Position numbers and translations under genes: made by a program
Notes under the pieces: generated by a model
Seen by the model: the letters and a program-made list of their open reading frames with translations, nothing else
Databases searched by the model: none
What the model was told of the DNA's origin: nothing
NCBI GenBank assembly: GCA_002918705.1
Contig: PQKR01000004.1
Coordinates: forward strand, 186,001-250,000
DNA: 64,000 nucleotides
Direction of reading: 5' to 3'
From: Escherichia sp. ESNIH1
GTDB taxonomy: Bacteria > Pseudomonadota > Gammaproteobacteria > Enterobacterales > Enterobacteriaceae
Shown: one piece after another, positions 25,358 through 34,363 of the stretch
Layout of the letters: every line of letters begins with the position of its first letter
How positions within the stretch are numbered: the first letter of the stretch is position 1

Positions 25358-26845
25358 CTAGCCCTCCGACGGTTTGCGTTTGCCGATTGGCAGCGGCGGC
25401 GCTTCCGGCTGGCTTTCGCGTTCACGGGTAATCAGCGCCAGCGCCTCTTCCCGGCTGAGCGCGCTGGCAGGCGTGACTAGCGTCACCACTACCGCGCAAC
25501 CCAGGCTGGTCAGCACCGACGGTACGCAAGGGTTGCCCCAGAAGGCGAGCCAGTCGCTGTCCATCAATACGGCGACCGAGGCACCCGCACCGCCCGCCAG
25601 CGCGGCCAGCGCCCCCTGCCAGTTAAAGCGGTTCCAGAAGCGGCCCAGAATCGAGCAGATAAACATGCCTGACATGATCATTGAGATCATTTTGGTGATA
25701 TAGCTGATGATGTCGTTAGAGGTCAGGGCGAACAGCAGGGCAAGGGCGATAACCAGCACCAGGAAGATGCGCGACAGGCGAATGGCCTTCTCCGGCGCGG
25801 GCATATGGCCGGTCACCAGGGTGTAGAGATCGCGCAGGATGATCGATACCCCGGCGATGGCATCCGAGCTGCCAGAGGACATATTGGCGGACATACCGGC
25901 AATCAGCACCGCCATCGCCAGCACCGGCGGCAGGACCTGGGTTGCGAACAGGAAGGCGAAGCCGCTATTGTCCAGCTGCGAGTTCATCGTCCAGACCGCC
26001 ATGCCGATAATCGCGGGCAGGAAAGAGAAGAGCAGGTACAGCAGGCCGGTGATAGTAAACGACTGTCGCACCGACGACACCGTTTTTGCCGAATAGATGC
26101 GCTGACGATAAGAGGGGGTCGCCAGCACGCCGACGCCGATCACCATCGCCAGCGAGAAGGCGGGCAGAACGCCAAGCTTATCCACCGCAAACAGGCTCTG
26201 TGCCGCAGGATCGACGGCATGCTTAATATTCTCCCAGCCGCCGACGTGGTTCACCGCCAGCACGGCCATTAAAATAAAGCCGACAAACAGGATGATAGAC
26301 TGAACGGTATCGATCCACACTACGGCGGAATAGCCCCCAATCCCGACATACACGACAAACGCCAGGGCAATAATAATTTTGGCGATGTTAATGTCTATTC
26401 CGCTGGCCCAGGCGAGATATAAACCACCCCCTAAAATATGCGCACCCAGCCAGCCAATAGAGGCAATAAATATCAGCACGGCGACCACGTTTTTAACAAT
26501 TTTGCTGCCGCCGGTGTAATAAGAGATCTCTTCGCTCATGGTCATAAAGCGTAATTTACGCACCGGGGCAAATAGCCAGGCGACCAGTAAGATGCCCACC
26601 GCGCCGCCGAGGCCATACAGCATCCCGGCCCAGCCGTTGGTATAGCCAAAGCCTACTGCGCCGACGCTTGAGCCGGTGCCGACCATCGTGCCGACCGTTG
26701 ATCCCAGGGTTAATATCATCGGCAACGAGCGGCCGCCCAGCAGAAAGTCATCGCCATTTTTTTGATGCCGCGAAACATACCAGCCGAGCGTAATCATGGC
26801 GCAGGCATAAAGGGTAAACCAGACCAGAAAAGAGATATTATTCAT
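25358..26845 (-). CDS. Sodium:solute symporter (SSS family)
   Basis: A 495-residue inner-membrane symporter with about 13 hydrophobic segments. The N-terminal GGRSLPMILTLGSTVGTMVG (about 37-56) and the later ANMSSGSSDAIAGVSII are SSS hallmarks of the LeuT-like fold. The family carries sodium with proline, pantothenate, sugars and other solutes. The neighbouring D-aminoacylase, RidA and PLP enzyme point to uptake of N-acyl-D-amino acids or D-amino acids. It is the last gene of the leftward set; a 179-bp gap with palindromes separates it from ridA, so it may have its own promoter. Confidence 0.9.
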   Translation of the reverse strand: MNNISFLVWFTLYACAMITLGWYVSRHQKNGDDFLLGGRSLPMILTLGSTVGTMVGTGSSVGAVGFGYTNGWAGMLYGLGGAVGILLVAWLFAPVRKLRFMTMSEEISYYTGGSKIVKNVVAVLIFIASIGWLGAHILGGGLYLAWASGIDINIAKIIIALAFVVYVGIGGYSAVVWIDTVQSIILFVGFILMAVLAVNHVGGWENIKHAVDPAAQSLFAVDKLGVLPAFSLAMVIGVGVLATPSYRQRIYSAKTVSSVRQSFTITGLLYLLFSFLPAIIGMAVWTMNSQLDNSGFAFLFATQVLPPVLAMAVLIAGMSANMSSGSSDAIAGVSIILRDLYTLVTGHMPAPEKAIRLSRIFLVLVIALALLFALTSNDIISYITKMISMIMSGMFICSILGRFWNRFNWQGALAALAGGAGASVAVLMDSDWLAFWGNPCVPSVLTSLGCAVVVTLVTPASALSREEALALITRERESQPEAPPLPIGKRKPSEG

Positions 26846-26945
26846 TGCTCACGTCCAGATATCGTTAATCTATTTCGTCTGCGCGAAACGGATGTGTTAA
26901 CAGGACCGGTCACCTGAAAAAAGGCGCAGGGGATCCGAGAGTACA

Positions 26946-26963
26946 GGCAAAATAAATTTTGCC
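26946..26963. promoter_or_regulatory. 18-bp palindrome upstream of the symporter gene, candidate operator
   Basis: GGCAAAATAAATTTTGCC has perfect 8-bp arms around AA and lies about 100 bp upstream of the symporter start. It is a plausible site for the RpiR-type regulator, whose relatives bind palindromes, but no second copy of the same sequence was found near the other genes. Confidence 0.35.
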
Positions 26964-26998
26964 AGGGTACCGCGATAGCTTTTTTATAAATATGCGAT

Positions 26999-27018
26999 CT
27001 CCCTTGCGCGCAAGGGAG
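26999..27018. terminator. Perfect 20-bp palindrome just after the ridA-like gene
   Basis: CTCCCTTGCGCGCAAGGGAG lies six bases past the ridA stop codon. As RNA it would form a strong stem with a tight turn. There is no T tract directly after it on the minus strand, so it may stabilise the mRNA end rather than terminate. Confidence 0.45.
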
Positions 27019-27024
27019 AGGAGA

Positions 27025-27420
27025 TTAGTTGATGCGAGCGGCGTTGTAGCAGGTCACATCGACTTCAACTTTGCAATCCACGACCAGGTCTGCGACGCAG
27101 CAGATGCGGGCAGGGGGATGATCGCCAAAAAACTCCCGGAAGACCTTGTTGAACGACTGGAAGTAGCGGGCGTCGGTCAGGATCACCTTCACGTGAACCA
27201 CGTCCGCCAGGGTATAGCCCGCTTCGGTCATGATATCCACGCAGTTCTGGATCGCCAGTCGGGACTGATCGACAATGCCGCCCTCCACCACTTCGCCATT
27301 TTTCATTGGGGTCTGGCCGGAGACATACAGCCAGCCGCCTGCCTCTACCGCCCTGGCAAACGGCAGGTGCTGCCCGCCGGTGCCGGTCCCGCCTTCGGTG
27401 CCATAACGTTTAATGCTCAT
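27025..27420 (-). CDS. RidA family enamine/imine deaminase
   Basis: A 131-residue RidA-fold protein. The GWLYVSGQTP and PARICCVADLVVDCKVEVDV segments carry the conserved Arg and Glu of the active site. RidA proteins hydrolyse reactive enamine/imine intermediates such as 2-aminoacrylate, which PLP dehydratases release from serine or threonine. Its place between the D-aminoacylase and the symporter, near a PLP D-amino-acid enzyme, fits detoxification of those intermediates. It begins 12 bp after the deacylase stop. Confidence 0.92.
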   Translation of the reverse strand: MSIKRYGTEGGTGTGGQHLPFARAVEAGGWLYVSGQTPMKNGEVVEGGIVDQSRLAIQNCVDIMTEAGYTLADVVHVKVILTDARYFQSFNKVFREFFGDHPPARICCVADLVVDCKVEVDVTCYNAARIN

Positions 27421-27432
27421 CGTTGCTCCTTA

Positions 27433-28872
27433 TTATGTGGTCTGCCGACGCAGGAAACGCCCTGCGCGTCCTGTAATGTGCTTATTTTGGTCGTAGCTCA
27501 TGACGCCATTCACCATCACGGCGTCGATACCCTCTGCGGGCCGTTTGGGATCCGAGAAGCTGGCGACGTCGCGCACCGTCTGCGGATCAAACAGCACCAG
27601 ATCCGCATAGTAGCCGGTTTTGATGAGGCCCCGCTGCGGCAGCTGGAAGCGCGCCGCCGACATGCCCGTCATCTTATGCACCGCCATCGTCAGCGGGAAA
27701 AGCTTCTCATCGCGGCAGTAATGGCCCAGCACGCGCGGGAACGCGCCCCACAGGCGCGGGTGGGGCATCGGGTCGTTCGGCAGCCCGTCCGAGCCGATCA
27801 TGGTGACCGGATAGCGCAGCACCCGGCGCACGTCCTGCTCGTCCATGTTGTAGTAAATGGCCCCGGCGGGCATCAGCTGCTCCGCCGCGCTGTGCAGGCT
27901 CATCTGCCAGCCGTCCGCTATCTGCTGTAGCGTTTTGCCTGCCTGCTCCGGGTGCGGCTCAGACCAGGTGATGACGATGTCGAACTCGTCGGTCACCTGC
28001 TTGAGATCCAGCGTCGAGGAGCTGGCAGAGTAGGGGTAACAATCGCAGGCGATCTCCTGGTGCTGGCGCATCTTGTCGAAAAATGCCAACGTCTCCCGCG
28101 TGCGACCCCAGTTTTTCGCGCCGGCGCACTTATGGTGTGACACCACCACCGGCACCTTGCCGTGGCGGCCAATCCTGAACGCTTCGTCGAGCGCTTCCAG
28201 AATAGGTTCAAACTCAGAGCGCAGGTGCGTGGTATAGATACTTTTTTCTGCCGCCAGCTCTTCCGCCAGGGCCATCACTTCCTCGGTGGATGAGTGGAAT
28301 GCCGTGGCGTAGGCCAGCCCGGAGCTCATGCCCAACGCCCCCTGCTGCAGCGCCGCGCGCAGCTGCTGGCGCATAGCGGCGATTTCGTCTGCGGTTGCCG
28401 CGCGGAACAGATCGTCCATGTGGTTATTGCGCAGGGTTGTGTGGCCTATCAGCGTCCCGACGTTGATGGCGGGCCGCGCGGCTTCCAGCGCGTGGGCGTA
28501 GGCGTCTACCGTCGGGTAGATAAAGTGCTCTTTCTCGCCCAGCAGGTTCATCGGATCCGGTACGTCGCTGCGGACCGTGGCGGTAGCGGCACTAATGCCG
28601 CAGTTGCCGACAATGACCGTGGTGATCCCCTGGCTGATTTTTGGCAGGTAATCGGGCATGCGGATGACGTTGGTATCGTCATGGGTATGCACGTCGATAA
28701 AGCCGGGCGACAGCACCTTGCCCGCGGCATCAATAACGTGCTCGGCCTGCGCGTGGATCGCTGGCGCGATCTCCACGATACGATCGCCGCTGACCGCCAC
28801 GTCGGCGCGGTATTCGGGGCCGCCGCTGCCGTCGATGACGGTGGCATTTTTGAAAAGCCAGTCATGCTTCAT
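27433..28872 (-). CDS. N-acyl-D-amino-acid deacylase (D-aminoacylase)
   Basis: A 479-residue amidohydrolase-superfamily enzyme. The HxH motif is H62/H64 in SPGFIDVHTHDD. VVSHHKCAG holds further metal ligands and MIGSDGLPND carries the catalytic Asp. Length and order match D-aminoacylases, which release D-amino acids from N-acyl derivatives. It heads a leftward unit with ridA and diverges from the PLP enzyme across about 200 bp of AT-rich DNA, so the two directions are probably co-regulated. Confidence 0.93.
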   Translation of the reverse strand: MKHDWLFKNATVIDGSGGPEYRADVAVSGDRIVEIAPAIHAQAEHVIDAAGKVLSPGFIDVHTHDDTNVIRMPDYLPKISQGITTVIVGNCGISAATATVRSDVPDPMNLLGEKEHFIYPTVDAYAHALEAARPAINVGTLIGHTTLRNNHMDDLFRAATADEIAAMRQQLRAALQQGALGMSSGLAYATAFHSSTEEVMALAEELAAEKSIYTTHLRSEFEPILEALDEAFRIGRHGKVPVVVSHHKCAGAKNWGRTRETLAFFDKMRQHQEIACDCYPYSASSSTLDLKQVTDEFDIVITWSEPHPEQAGKTLQQIADGWQMSLHSAAEQLMPAGAIYYNMDEQDVRRVLRYPVTMIGSDGLPNDPMPHPRLWGAFPRVLGHYCRDEKLFPLTMAVHKMTGMSAARFQLPQRGLIKTGYYADLVLFDPQTVRDVASFSDPKRPAEGIDAVMVNGVMSYDQNKHITGRAGRFLRRQTT

Positions 28873-29033
28873 AACCCCTCACTCCCTTTTTGTTCTGCTG
28901 CCAAGTTAACCATTTACAAGCTGAAAAAACAGTGGAAAACTACGCAAAAGTCAGATAGTTTTGTGATACTTTTATTCAATAATTATAACGATACTATATT
29001 TATATCTTTATTTTCATATAGATAAATATGTTA

Positions 29034-29047
29034 TTTTAACGTTAAAA
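29034..29047. promoter_or_regulatory. 14-bp palindrome before the PLP enzyme gene
   Basis: TTTTAACGTTAAAA is a perfect palindrome 27 bp upstream of the ATG at 29074, in the divergent promoter region. It may be an operator or part of the promoter; AT-rich palindromes also arise by chance. Confidence 0.3.
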
Positions 29048-29073
29048 CACAATGGCCCGTTAAGGATTATGTT

Positions 29074-30294
29074 ATGAAATACCATTCCGATACGTTAGTA
29101 CCCCATAAATCTGCGATAATGCGCACCCCGGCAAACGTGCTGGCGGAAGACATCTGCCTGCCAGCGGCGGTGCTTAAACAGTCGGCGCTGCGGAATAACA
29201 TCGACTGGATGCAACGCTATGCCGACGCGCGCGGCGTCTCGCTGGCACCGCACGGCAAAACCACCATGACGCCGTGGATCTTTCAGGCGCAGCAGCAGGC
29301 GGGCGCGTGGGCGATTGGCGTCGGCAGCGCCTGGCAGGCCGGGGCGGCGATGGCGAGCGGTATCAAGCGCGTGCTGATGGTGAACCAGCTGGTGGGGAAG
29401 GCCAACATGCAGCTGATCGCTCAGCTTAAGCAGCATTACCATGAGGTGGATTTTGCCTGCTGCGTGGACAGCGTTGACAATGCCGCTGCGCTTTCGGACT
29501 TTTTTGCTGGGCAAAACCAGACGCTGGATGTGCTGGTAGAGCTGGGCGTGCCCGGCGGGCGCTGCGGCTGTCGCAGTACCGACGCCGCGCTGGCGCTGGC
29601 GCAGAAGATCCACGATCTGCCGGGACTGCGGCTGCGCGGGCTGGAGCTATATGAGGGCGTGCTGCACGGTGACGATCCGCAGCCGCAGGTTGAAGCCCTG
29701 CTGCGCGACGCCGCCGAGCTTGCCTGTGGCATGGAGCATCTGGTGGACGGCGAGTTTATTCTCACCGGGGCCGGCACCGTCTGGTATGACGTAGTGTGTA
29801 ATATCTGGCTCAACGCAAAGAAACCGGCGCAGTGCCGGATCGTGATCCGTCCGGGCTGCTATATCACCCATGACCGGGGGATTTATGCCGATGCGCAGCA
29901 GACGCTGATTGAGCGCGACCGTGTCGCCTGCGATCTGGGCGGCGATCTCGCCTCTGCCCTTGAACTGGTGGCGATGGTGCAGTCGGTGCCGGAAGCTGAC
30001 CGCGCGGTGGTAAACTTCGGCAAGCGCGACTGCGCCTTTGACGCCGGACTACCGCAGCCCATTGCCCACTACCGCAACGGTCAGGCGCTGTCGTTCTCGC
30101 CGCAGGCCATCGTCAGCGTCGGGATTATGGATCAGCACTGTATGGTGAAGCTGGCAGCCGAAAGCGATGTCCGCGTTGGGGACATCCTGGTGTTTGGCAC
30201 GTCACATCCGTGCCTGACCTTTGATAAATACAAAACGCTGCTGCTAATCGATGACGACTACCGCGTCGTCGACGAGCTCGATACGCTGTTCTAG
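29074..30294 (+). CDS. D-amino acid deaminase/aldolase-like PLP enzyme (DSD1 / D-threonine aldolase family)
   Basis: A 406-residue alanine-racemase-fold (type III) PLP protein. Lys62 in LAPHGKTTM is the PLP-binding lysine. The C-terminal part (MDQHCMVKL then FGTSHPCLTFDKY) carries the His and Cys that bind the metal in eukaryotic-type D-serine dehydratase and D-threonine aldolase. It probably converts D-serine or D-threonine-type substrates released by the neighbouring D-aminoacylase, with RidA clearing the imine products. It is alone on the plus strand and ends in a clear terminator. Confidence 0.9.
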   Translation: MKYHSDTLVPHKSAIMRTPANVLAEDICLPAAVLKQSALRNNIDWMQRYADARGVSLAPHGKTTMTPWIFQAQQQAGAWAIGVGSAWQAGAAMASGIKRVLMVNQLVGKANMQLIAQLKQHYHEVDFACCVDSVDNAAALSDFFAGQNQTLDVLVELGVPGGRCGCRSTDAALALAQKIHDLPGLRLRGLELYEGVLHGDDPQPQVEALLRDAAELACGMEHLVDGEFILTGAGTVWYDVVCNIWLNAKKPAQCRIVIRPGCYITHDRGIYADAQQTLIERDRVACDLGGDLASALELVAMVQSVPEADRAVVNFGKRDCAFDAGLPQPIAHYRNGQALSFSPQAIVSVGIMDQHCMVKLAAESDVRVGDILVFGTSHPCLTFDKYKTLLLIDDDYRVVDELDTLF

Positions 30295-30319
30295 CGCTCC
30301 TGTGAGTGCGGAGCGTTTT
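30295..30319 (+). terminator. Terminator after the PLP enzyme gene
   Basis: CGCTCC (30295-30300) pairs with GGAGCG (30310-30315) around a nine-base loop, followed by TTTT. It lies directly after the stop codon. Confidence 0.75.
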
Positions 30320-30354
30320 GTAGATAATGTTATCGCCTGCAACTGTTTTTATGT

Positions 30355-30448
30355 GCCGGGCCTACTAATCAAACCATGCCTAACGTAGGCCGGGCAAACG
30401 CAGTGTACCGTGCTCACCGTAGGCCCGGTAAGCTTTGCGCCACCGGGC
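30355..30448. repeat. REP/BIME-type repeat pair
   Basis: Two enterobacterial REP-like units lie between convergent genes. GCCGGGCCTAC (30355-30365) faces GTAGGCCGGGC (30385-30395) with one mismatch. GCCCGGT (30423-30429) pairs with ACCGGGC (30442-30448), each preceded by the typical GTAGGC motif. Such elements bind gyrase or IHF, or stabilise mRNA ends. Confidence 0.7.
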
Positions 30449-30470
30449 GTTATTGGCTGGCGCACCTTAT

Positions 30471-31247
30471 CTACCGCCTGCGACGATGCACGGCATCCGC
30501 TTCCCAGAAGAGGAGTCGCCGCTGTAGCCAGCGCACCAGCTCTGCGCCGCACAGCCCAATCAGGGCCAGCAAAATCACGCCTGCGAACATGGTCGACATG
30601 CTCATGCTGACCGAGCTGGCAGCGATCAGATAGCCAAGCCCGCTCTGCGCCGAGAGGAACTCCGCCACCACCGCGCCAATCAGCGCCAGCGCGACGCCAA
30701 TCTGCAACCCGGCAAAAATTTCACCCGCTGCCGAGGGGAGTTTTACGTGAAACAGGAGATACCAACGGGAAGCGGAAAAAGCGCGGCAGGCGTCCAGCAG
30801 CTCCGGGTCGGCGCGGCGAATGCCGTTCACGGTATTCACAAACAGTGGAAAAAAGCAGACCAGGGTGACCAGCACCACCTTCGAAAGTGTGCCAAAACCA
30901 AACCACACCAGAATGATCGGCCCCAGCGCTACCTTGGGCGTGGCCTGCAGCGCTACCAGCAAGGGATAGACGAACCGCTCAAAGGTGCGTGACTCCGCCA
31001 GCGCCACGCCCAGCGTAATCGCCAGCACGCTGCCGACGGCAAAGCCGCTGAACGTCTCGCCCAGCGTGACCGCGATGTGCGGCCACAGGCTGTTATCCTG
31101 AAAGCCGCTAGCCAGCGCGCCGAATACCGCAGCGGGCGAGGGCAGCAGGTAGTCGGGAATAGCAAACAGCCGCACGGCCATATCCCAGATAAACACCAGC
31201 ACCGCCAGGCTAATCAGCGGGTAGATCAACGGTTGAAATCTACGCAT
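30471..31247 (-). CDS. ABC transporter permease (SsuC/TauC-like), system 1
   Basis: A 258-residue BPD-type permease with about six membrane helices and the EAA loop around LDACRAFSASRWYLLFHVKL, which contacts the ATPase. I use the ATG at 31247; it lies inside the end of the ATPase gene (8-bp overlap), so translation is coupled. The longer upstream reading lies within the ATPase gene. Relatives import nitrate, taurine, sulfonates or pyrimidine precursors. It is the last gene of the leftward system, before the REP repeats. Confidence 0.9.
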   Translation of the reverse strand: MRRFQPLIYPLISLAVLVFIWDMAVRLFAIPDYLLPSPAAVFGALASGFQDNSLWPHIAVTLGETFSGFAVGSVLAITLGVALAESRTFERFVYPLLVALQATPKVALGPIILVWFGFGTLSKVVLVTLVCFFPLFVNTVNGIRRADPELLDACRAFSASRWYLLFHVKLPSAAGEIFAGLQIGVALALIGAVVAEFLSAQSGLGYLIAASSVSMSMSTMFAGVILLALIGLCGAELVRWLQRRLLFWEADAVHRRRR

Positions 31248-31998
31248 GGGTAAAGTACCTCCGTAAATGCTGGCACAGGGCCATAAAGGTTTCATCGCCT
31301 AGCGTCTCCAGCGTACGCGGGCGCAACAGGGGGATCGCCAGCTCTTCGACAATGCGCCCCGGCCTCGGTGACATTACCAGCACCCGGTCGGCGAGAAATA
31401 CCGCCTCCTGAATAGAGTGGGTGATAAACAGTACCGACTTGCGCTGCTGCTCCCAGATACGCTGTAGCTCCAGCATCAGCGTCTCGCGCGACAGCGCGTC
31501 CAGCGCCGCAAACGGCTCATCCATCAACAGCAGCTGCGGATCGGGCAGCAGCATTCGGGCAATGCCGACGCGCTGCTGCATTCCGCCGGAAAGCTCAAAC
31601 GGATAGTCGTTGGCAAACGGCGCAAGACCCACCAGCTCAAGCAGTTCGCGGGCGCGCTGCCGGGCCGGGTCTTTGGGCAACCCCAGCGTACGGGCCGGCA
31701 GCAGCACGTTATTGAGCACGCTTTTCCACGGCAGCAGGTTGGGTTTCTGGAAGACCACCCCGGCCTGACGGCCCGGACCGTTTACCGCTTCAGACGCCAG
31801 CAGTACCTGGCCCGATGAGGGCGGCATCAGCCCGGCGGCGAGCTTAAGAATGGTCGATTTACCGCAGCCGGACGGCCCCAGCAGCGCTACAAACTCGCCG
31901 TCTTTAACCTGCAGGTCGACGCTGCCCAGCGCTTCAATCTGTCCACGACGCGTGGCGTAGGTCAGGCCCGCGCCGCGCAACTCCAGCGCAGCGCTCAT
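31240..31998 (-). CDS. ABC transporter ATP-binding protein (SsuB/TauB-like), system 1
   Basis: A 252-residue ATPase with Walker A GPSGCGKST, Q-loop VVFQKPNLLPW, signature LSGGMQQR and Walker B LLLMDEPFAALD, all in normal order. It overlaps the upstream hydrolase gene by 4 bp and the permease by 8 bp. It energises an SsuABC/TauABC-type importer for small organic acids or sulfonates; the cargo is unknown. Confidence 0.93.
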   Translation of the reverse strand: MSAALELRGAGLTYATRRGQIEALGSVDLQVKDGEFVALLGPSGCGKSTILKLAAGLMPPSSGQVLLASEAVNGPGRQAGVVFQKPNLLPWKSVLNNVLLPARTLGLPKDPARQRARELLELVGLAPFANDYPFELSGGMQQRVGIARMLLPDPQLLLMDEPFAALDALSRETLMLELQRIWEQQRKSVLFITHSIQEAVFLADRVLVMSPRPGRIVEELAIPLLRPRTLETLGDETFMALCQHLRRYFTHA

Positions 31999-33302
31999 GT
32001 TTGCGCCTCGTGTTCCGCCAGCGCGGCGGCAAGAAATGCGAGGACGCGCTCCCAGCTTCTGCGGTTGGCCCGGGCGTTAGCAACCGGTGTTCCGCCGCCG
32101 TCGATCGCCACGCCTGCGACCGGATGCACTTTAGCGATGTCGGTTGTCGGCACAAACGGAAAGCCGATGGCATGCCCGGCACCCGCGTTATGGACGTGCT
32201 CAACTGGCCAGGGGTGCTCCCGCGCGACCAGGTCGGCCTTAATGCGATCGCAGTACGCTTCCGACGGCCAGAAACCATCGTCGGAACCGGAAATTAACAG
32301 CACGGGCCCGGCGATGCGCTCCACCGGTATTCGCGCCGCCGCGGTGAATACGCCATTGCGCTCTACCGTCAGAAAGGCCGGAGCCTGGCGGAGGGGAGCG
32401 TTTGGCTTGGGAGGATGGTCAAATGCATGCCAATCGGCCTGAGGGTTCTCCCGCCAGATATTACGCAGCGGCTCGCCGCACCACGTCCAGGCAGTGGCAT
32501 CGCGCGGCTCGTCTGGATAGCCAGCACGCAGCGTGCCGTGGATCACGGCACTCGGCACATAGCCAATCACCGCGCTGACGCGCTCGGGGAAGGTTGAGCC
32601 CAGCAGCAGGGCCAGTTCGCCCCCGCGAGAGTGCCCGGCGACCGCGATAAACCCGGCGCGCGGCTGAAGCTCACGGGCGGCCCACACCAGCGCCTGCTCA
32701 AAATACTCCAGCGGCGTGCCGGAAATGTACTCCGGGCGTCCAGGCGCTTTAAAGTAAGCCAGGGCAAACGCCGCGTAGCCGCGAGAGGCAAACAGCGCAG
32801 CACGCTGCTCAGGCGTTCCGCCGCCGGAGCCGTTCAGCAGCACAATCAGCGGATGCGGGCCCTCTCCCGGCGGGGTAAAGATGGTGCCGGAAAGATCGCC
32901 CTCGCGCACCTCGCGGCGTGTGACGCCGGGGGTAACAAGACGCTGAACGAAATCAGCCTGCGCTTCTTCACCCGCGGCATCCACAAGGCGCAGCGCAATG
33001 CGTCGGGGTTCGGTGCTGTCCGACAGATCAAGGTTAACAGGCGGAGAAACCTGACGCAGCGCCCAGACCGGGGCCATAGGTTCTGCGTCATGCCAGTCAC
33101 CCTCCAGCGGTAGGGCGGTAGCCACATCGAGCTCGCCGTCGGCGGCAACGGCAAATTCAGCATGGCTTTGCCAGACGCTGCCGTCCGGGTGCGTAAACGA
33201 CGCTGAAAGCCGGGCTACGCCGCTCGCCAGCCCGCGGGCCGATATGCTTCGCGGCAGATCGATCGGCCCGTCAGGCGTATCAATATGCAGGGTAATGCTC
33301 AT
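31995..33302 (-). CDS. Acyl-CoA thioester hydrolase/BAAT-like alpha/beta hydrolase
   Basis: A 435-residue two-domain protein. The N-terminal part (about 1-125) resembles the beta-sandwich of BAAT/acyl-CoA thioesterases. The C-terminal alpha/beta hydrolase has Ser225 in AGHSRGG, Asp in SGSDDGFWP and His in AGAGHAIGFP. BAAT-type enzymes hydrolyse acyl-CoA or conjugate acyl groups to amines. It is encoded between the binding protein and ATPase of an ABC importer, which is unusual and suggests it processes the imported compound. It overlaps both neighbours by 4 bp. Confidence 0.85.
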   Translation of the reverse strand: MSITLHIDTPDGPIDLPRSISARGLASGVARLSASFTHPDGSVWQSHAEFAVAADGELDVATALPLEGDWHDAEPMAPVWALRQVSPPVNLDLSDSTEPRRIALRLVDAAGEEAQADFVQRLVTPGVTRREVREGDLSGTIFTPPGEGPHPLIVLLNGSGGGTPEQRAALFASRGYAAFALAYFKAPGRPEYISGTPLEYFEQALVWAARELQPRAGFIAVAGHSRGGELALLLGSTFPERVSAVIGYVPSAVIHGTLRAGYPDEPRDATAWTWCGEPLRNIWRENPQADWHAFDHPPKPNAPLRQAPAFLTVERNGVFTAAARIPVERIAGPVLLISGSDDGFWPSEAYCDRIKADLVAREHPWPVEHVHNAGAGHAIGFPFVPTTDIAKVHPVAGVAIDGGGTPVANARANRRSWERVLAFLAAALAEHEAQT

Positions 33303-34363
33303 TTTGCCGCCTCCGCCCGCTTACGCAGGGCATCTTTATCAAAATCGTCGAACGCCGTGACGAACTCGTTAGAGAAGATCTTCGCTACCGGCACATCTGC
33401 GCTGGGGAACTCGCCCTCTTTCGCCATCGCGCCAATGGCCTGCTGGATCACTGCCAGATCGTACTCGCCCGGCTGGCGGCGCGTGCCGTCTTGCCGGTAA
33501 AGCGTGCGCTGCAGGCGGCGGGTGAGCAGAGTCGTCGCCTCGGTCAGACCCTTGCCATCGGCGTCAGCGGGTTTGCTTTCCGGATGCTGTCGCCAGAAGG
33601 CCTGCACGCAGAAGGTCGGATTGATTTCACAGACGTATTGGGCCTCGGTATAGGCCCGGCCAAAGCGGCGGATTAAATCCGGGTTCTTTTTGAAGGTATC
33701 CTGATGGGCGATAAAACCGTTGCCGGGGTTCTCCTGGAACACCGCTGGGTAGGCGATGCGGCGGATTTTGGTGCCGGTAAACTCAAAAATATCGCCCCAG
33801 CTGCTGTTGTAGTTAAGTGCATCCACTTTGCCGCTGCGCAGCGCCTGGAAGCCAGAGCCCAGCGCGCCGACCGCCACAAATTCGACATTTTTGCCCGGCT
33901 CCAGCCCGGCGACGCGCAGCGCGGCCCGGCTGTTGGGCAGTGTGCCCCACGTCAGCGCGCCGACGCCGATCTTCTTATCTTTGAGATCGGCGAGGGTTTT
34001 AATTGGCGAATCCGCCAGCACCGTATACTCCAGCGTCTGGTTTGGCGTGCCGTTATAGAAGTAGCGCAGCGGCAGCGGATTTTTACCGCTGAAGTAGCTG
34101 GAGATCACCGGCTCCGAGACCGGATAGCCGAAGGTCACGCGCTTGCTGGCGACCTGGGGCAGGAGCGCGCCCGCCCCCTGAAAAACAAGCAGCTTAACGT
34201 CAAGGTTTTGTTCTTTGAACAACCCCAGCTCTTGTGCTGCCGCATAGGGCGCACCGTCGTGGACGGCGGGAGGAATGGCCAAGGCTACGGTCACTTCGTC
34301 AAGGGCCTGGGCCTGAGCGACGCCGGCGAAAGTGAGTGACAGCAACAGATACTTTACTCGCAT
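33299..34363 (-). CDS. ABC transporter periplasmic binding protein (SsuA/NMT1-like), system 1
   Basis: A 354-residue binding protein with a signal peptide (MRVKYLLLSLTFAGVAQA, likely cleaved near residue 18-20) and the two-lobe NMT1/SsuA fold: LAIPPAVHDGAPYAAAQELG, then LADLKDKKIGV and TWGTLPNSRAALRVAGLEPG. It captures a small ligand in the periplasm for the permease and ATPase encoded downstream. It is the first gene of the leftward operon, facing the gntR gene across a 326-bp divergent promoter. Confidence 0.92.
   Translation of the reverse strand: MRVKYLLLSLTFAGVAQAQALDEVTVALAIPPAVHDGAPYAAAQELGLFKEQNLDVKLLVFQGAGALLPQVASKRVTFGYPVSEPVISSYFSGKNPLPLRYFYNGTPNQTLEYTVLADSPIKTLADLKDKKIGVGALTWGTLPNSRAALRVAGLEPGKNVEFVAVGALGSGFQALRSGKVDALNYNSSWGDIFEFTGTKIRRIAYPAVFQENPGNGFIAHQDTFKKNPDLIRRFGRAYTEAQYVCEINPTFCVQAFWRQHPESKPADADGKGLTEATTLLTRRLQRTLYRQDGTRRQPGEYDLAVIQQAIGAMAKEGEFPSADVPVAKIFSNEFVTAFDDFDKDALRKRAEAAK

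Noticed and set aside
26959..27930. A 323-codon plus-strand frame
   Set aside because: It runs opposite the ridA-like and D-aminoacylase genes, both of which have catalytic motifs; this one has none.
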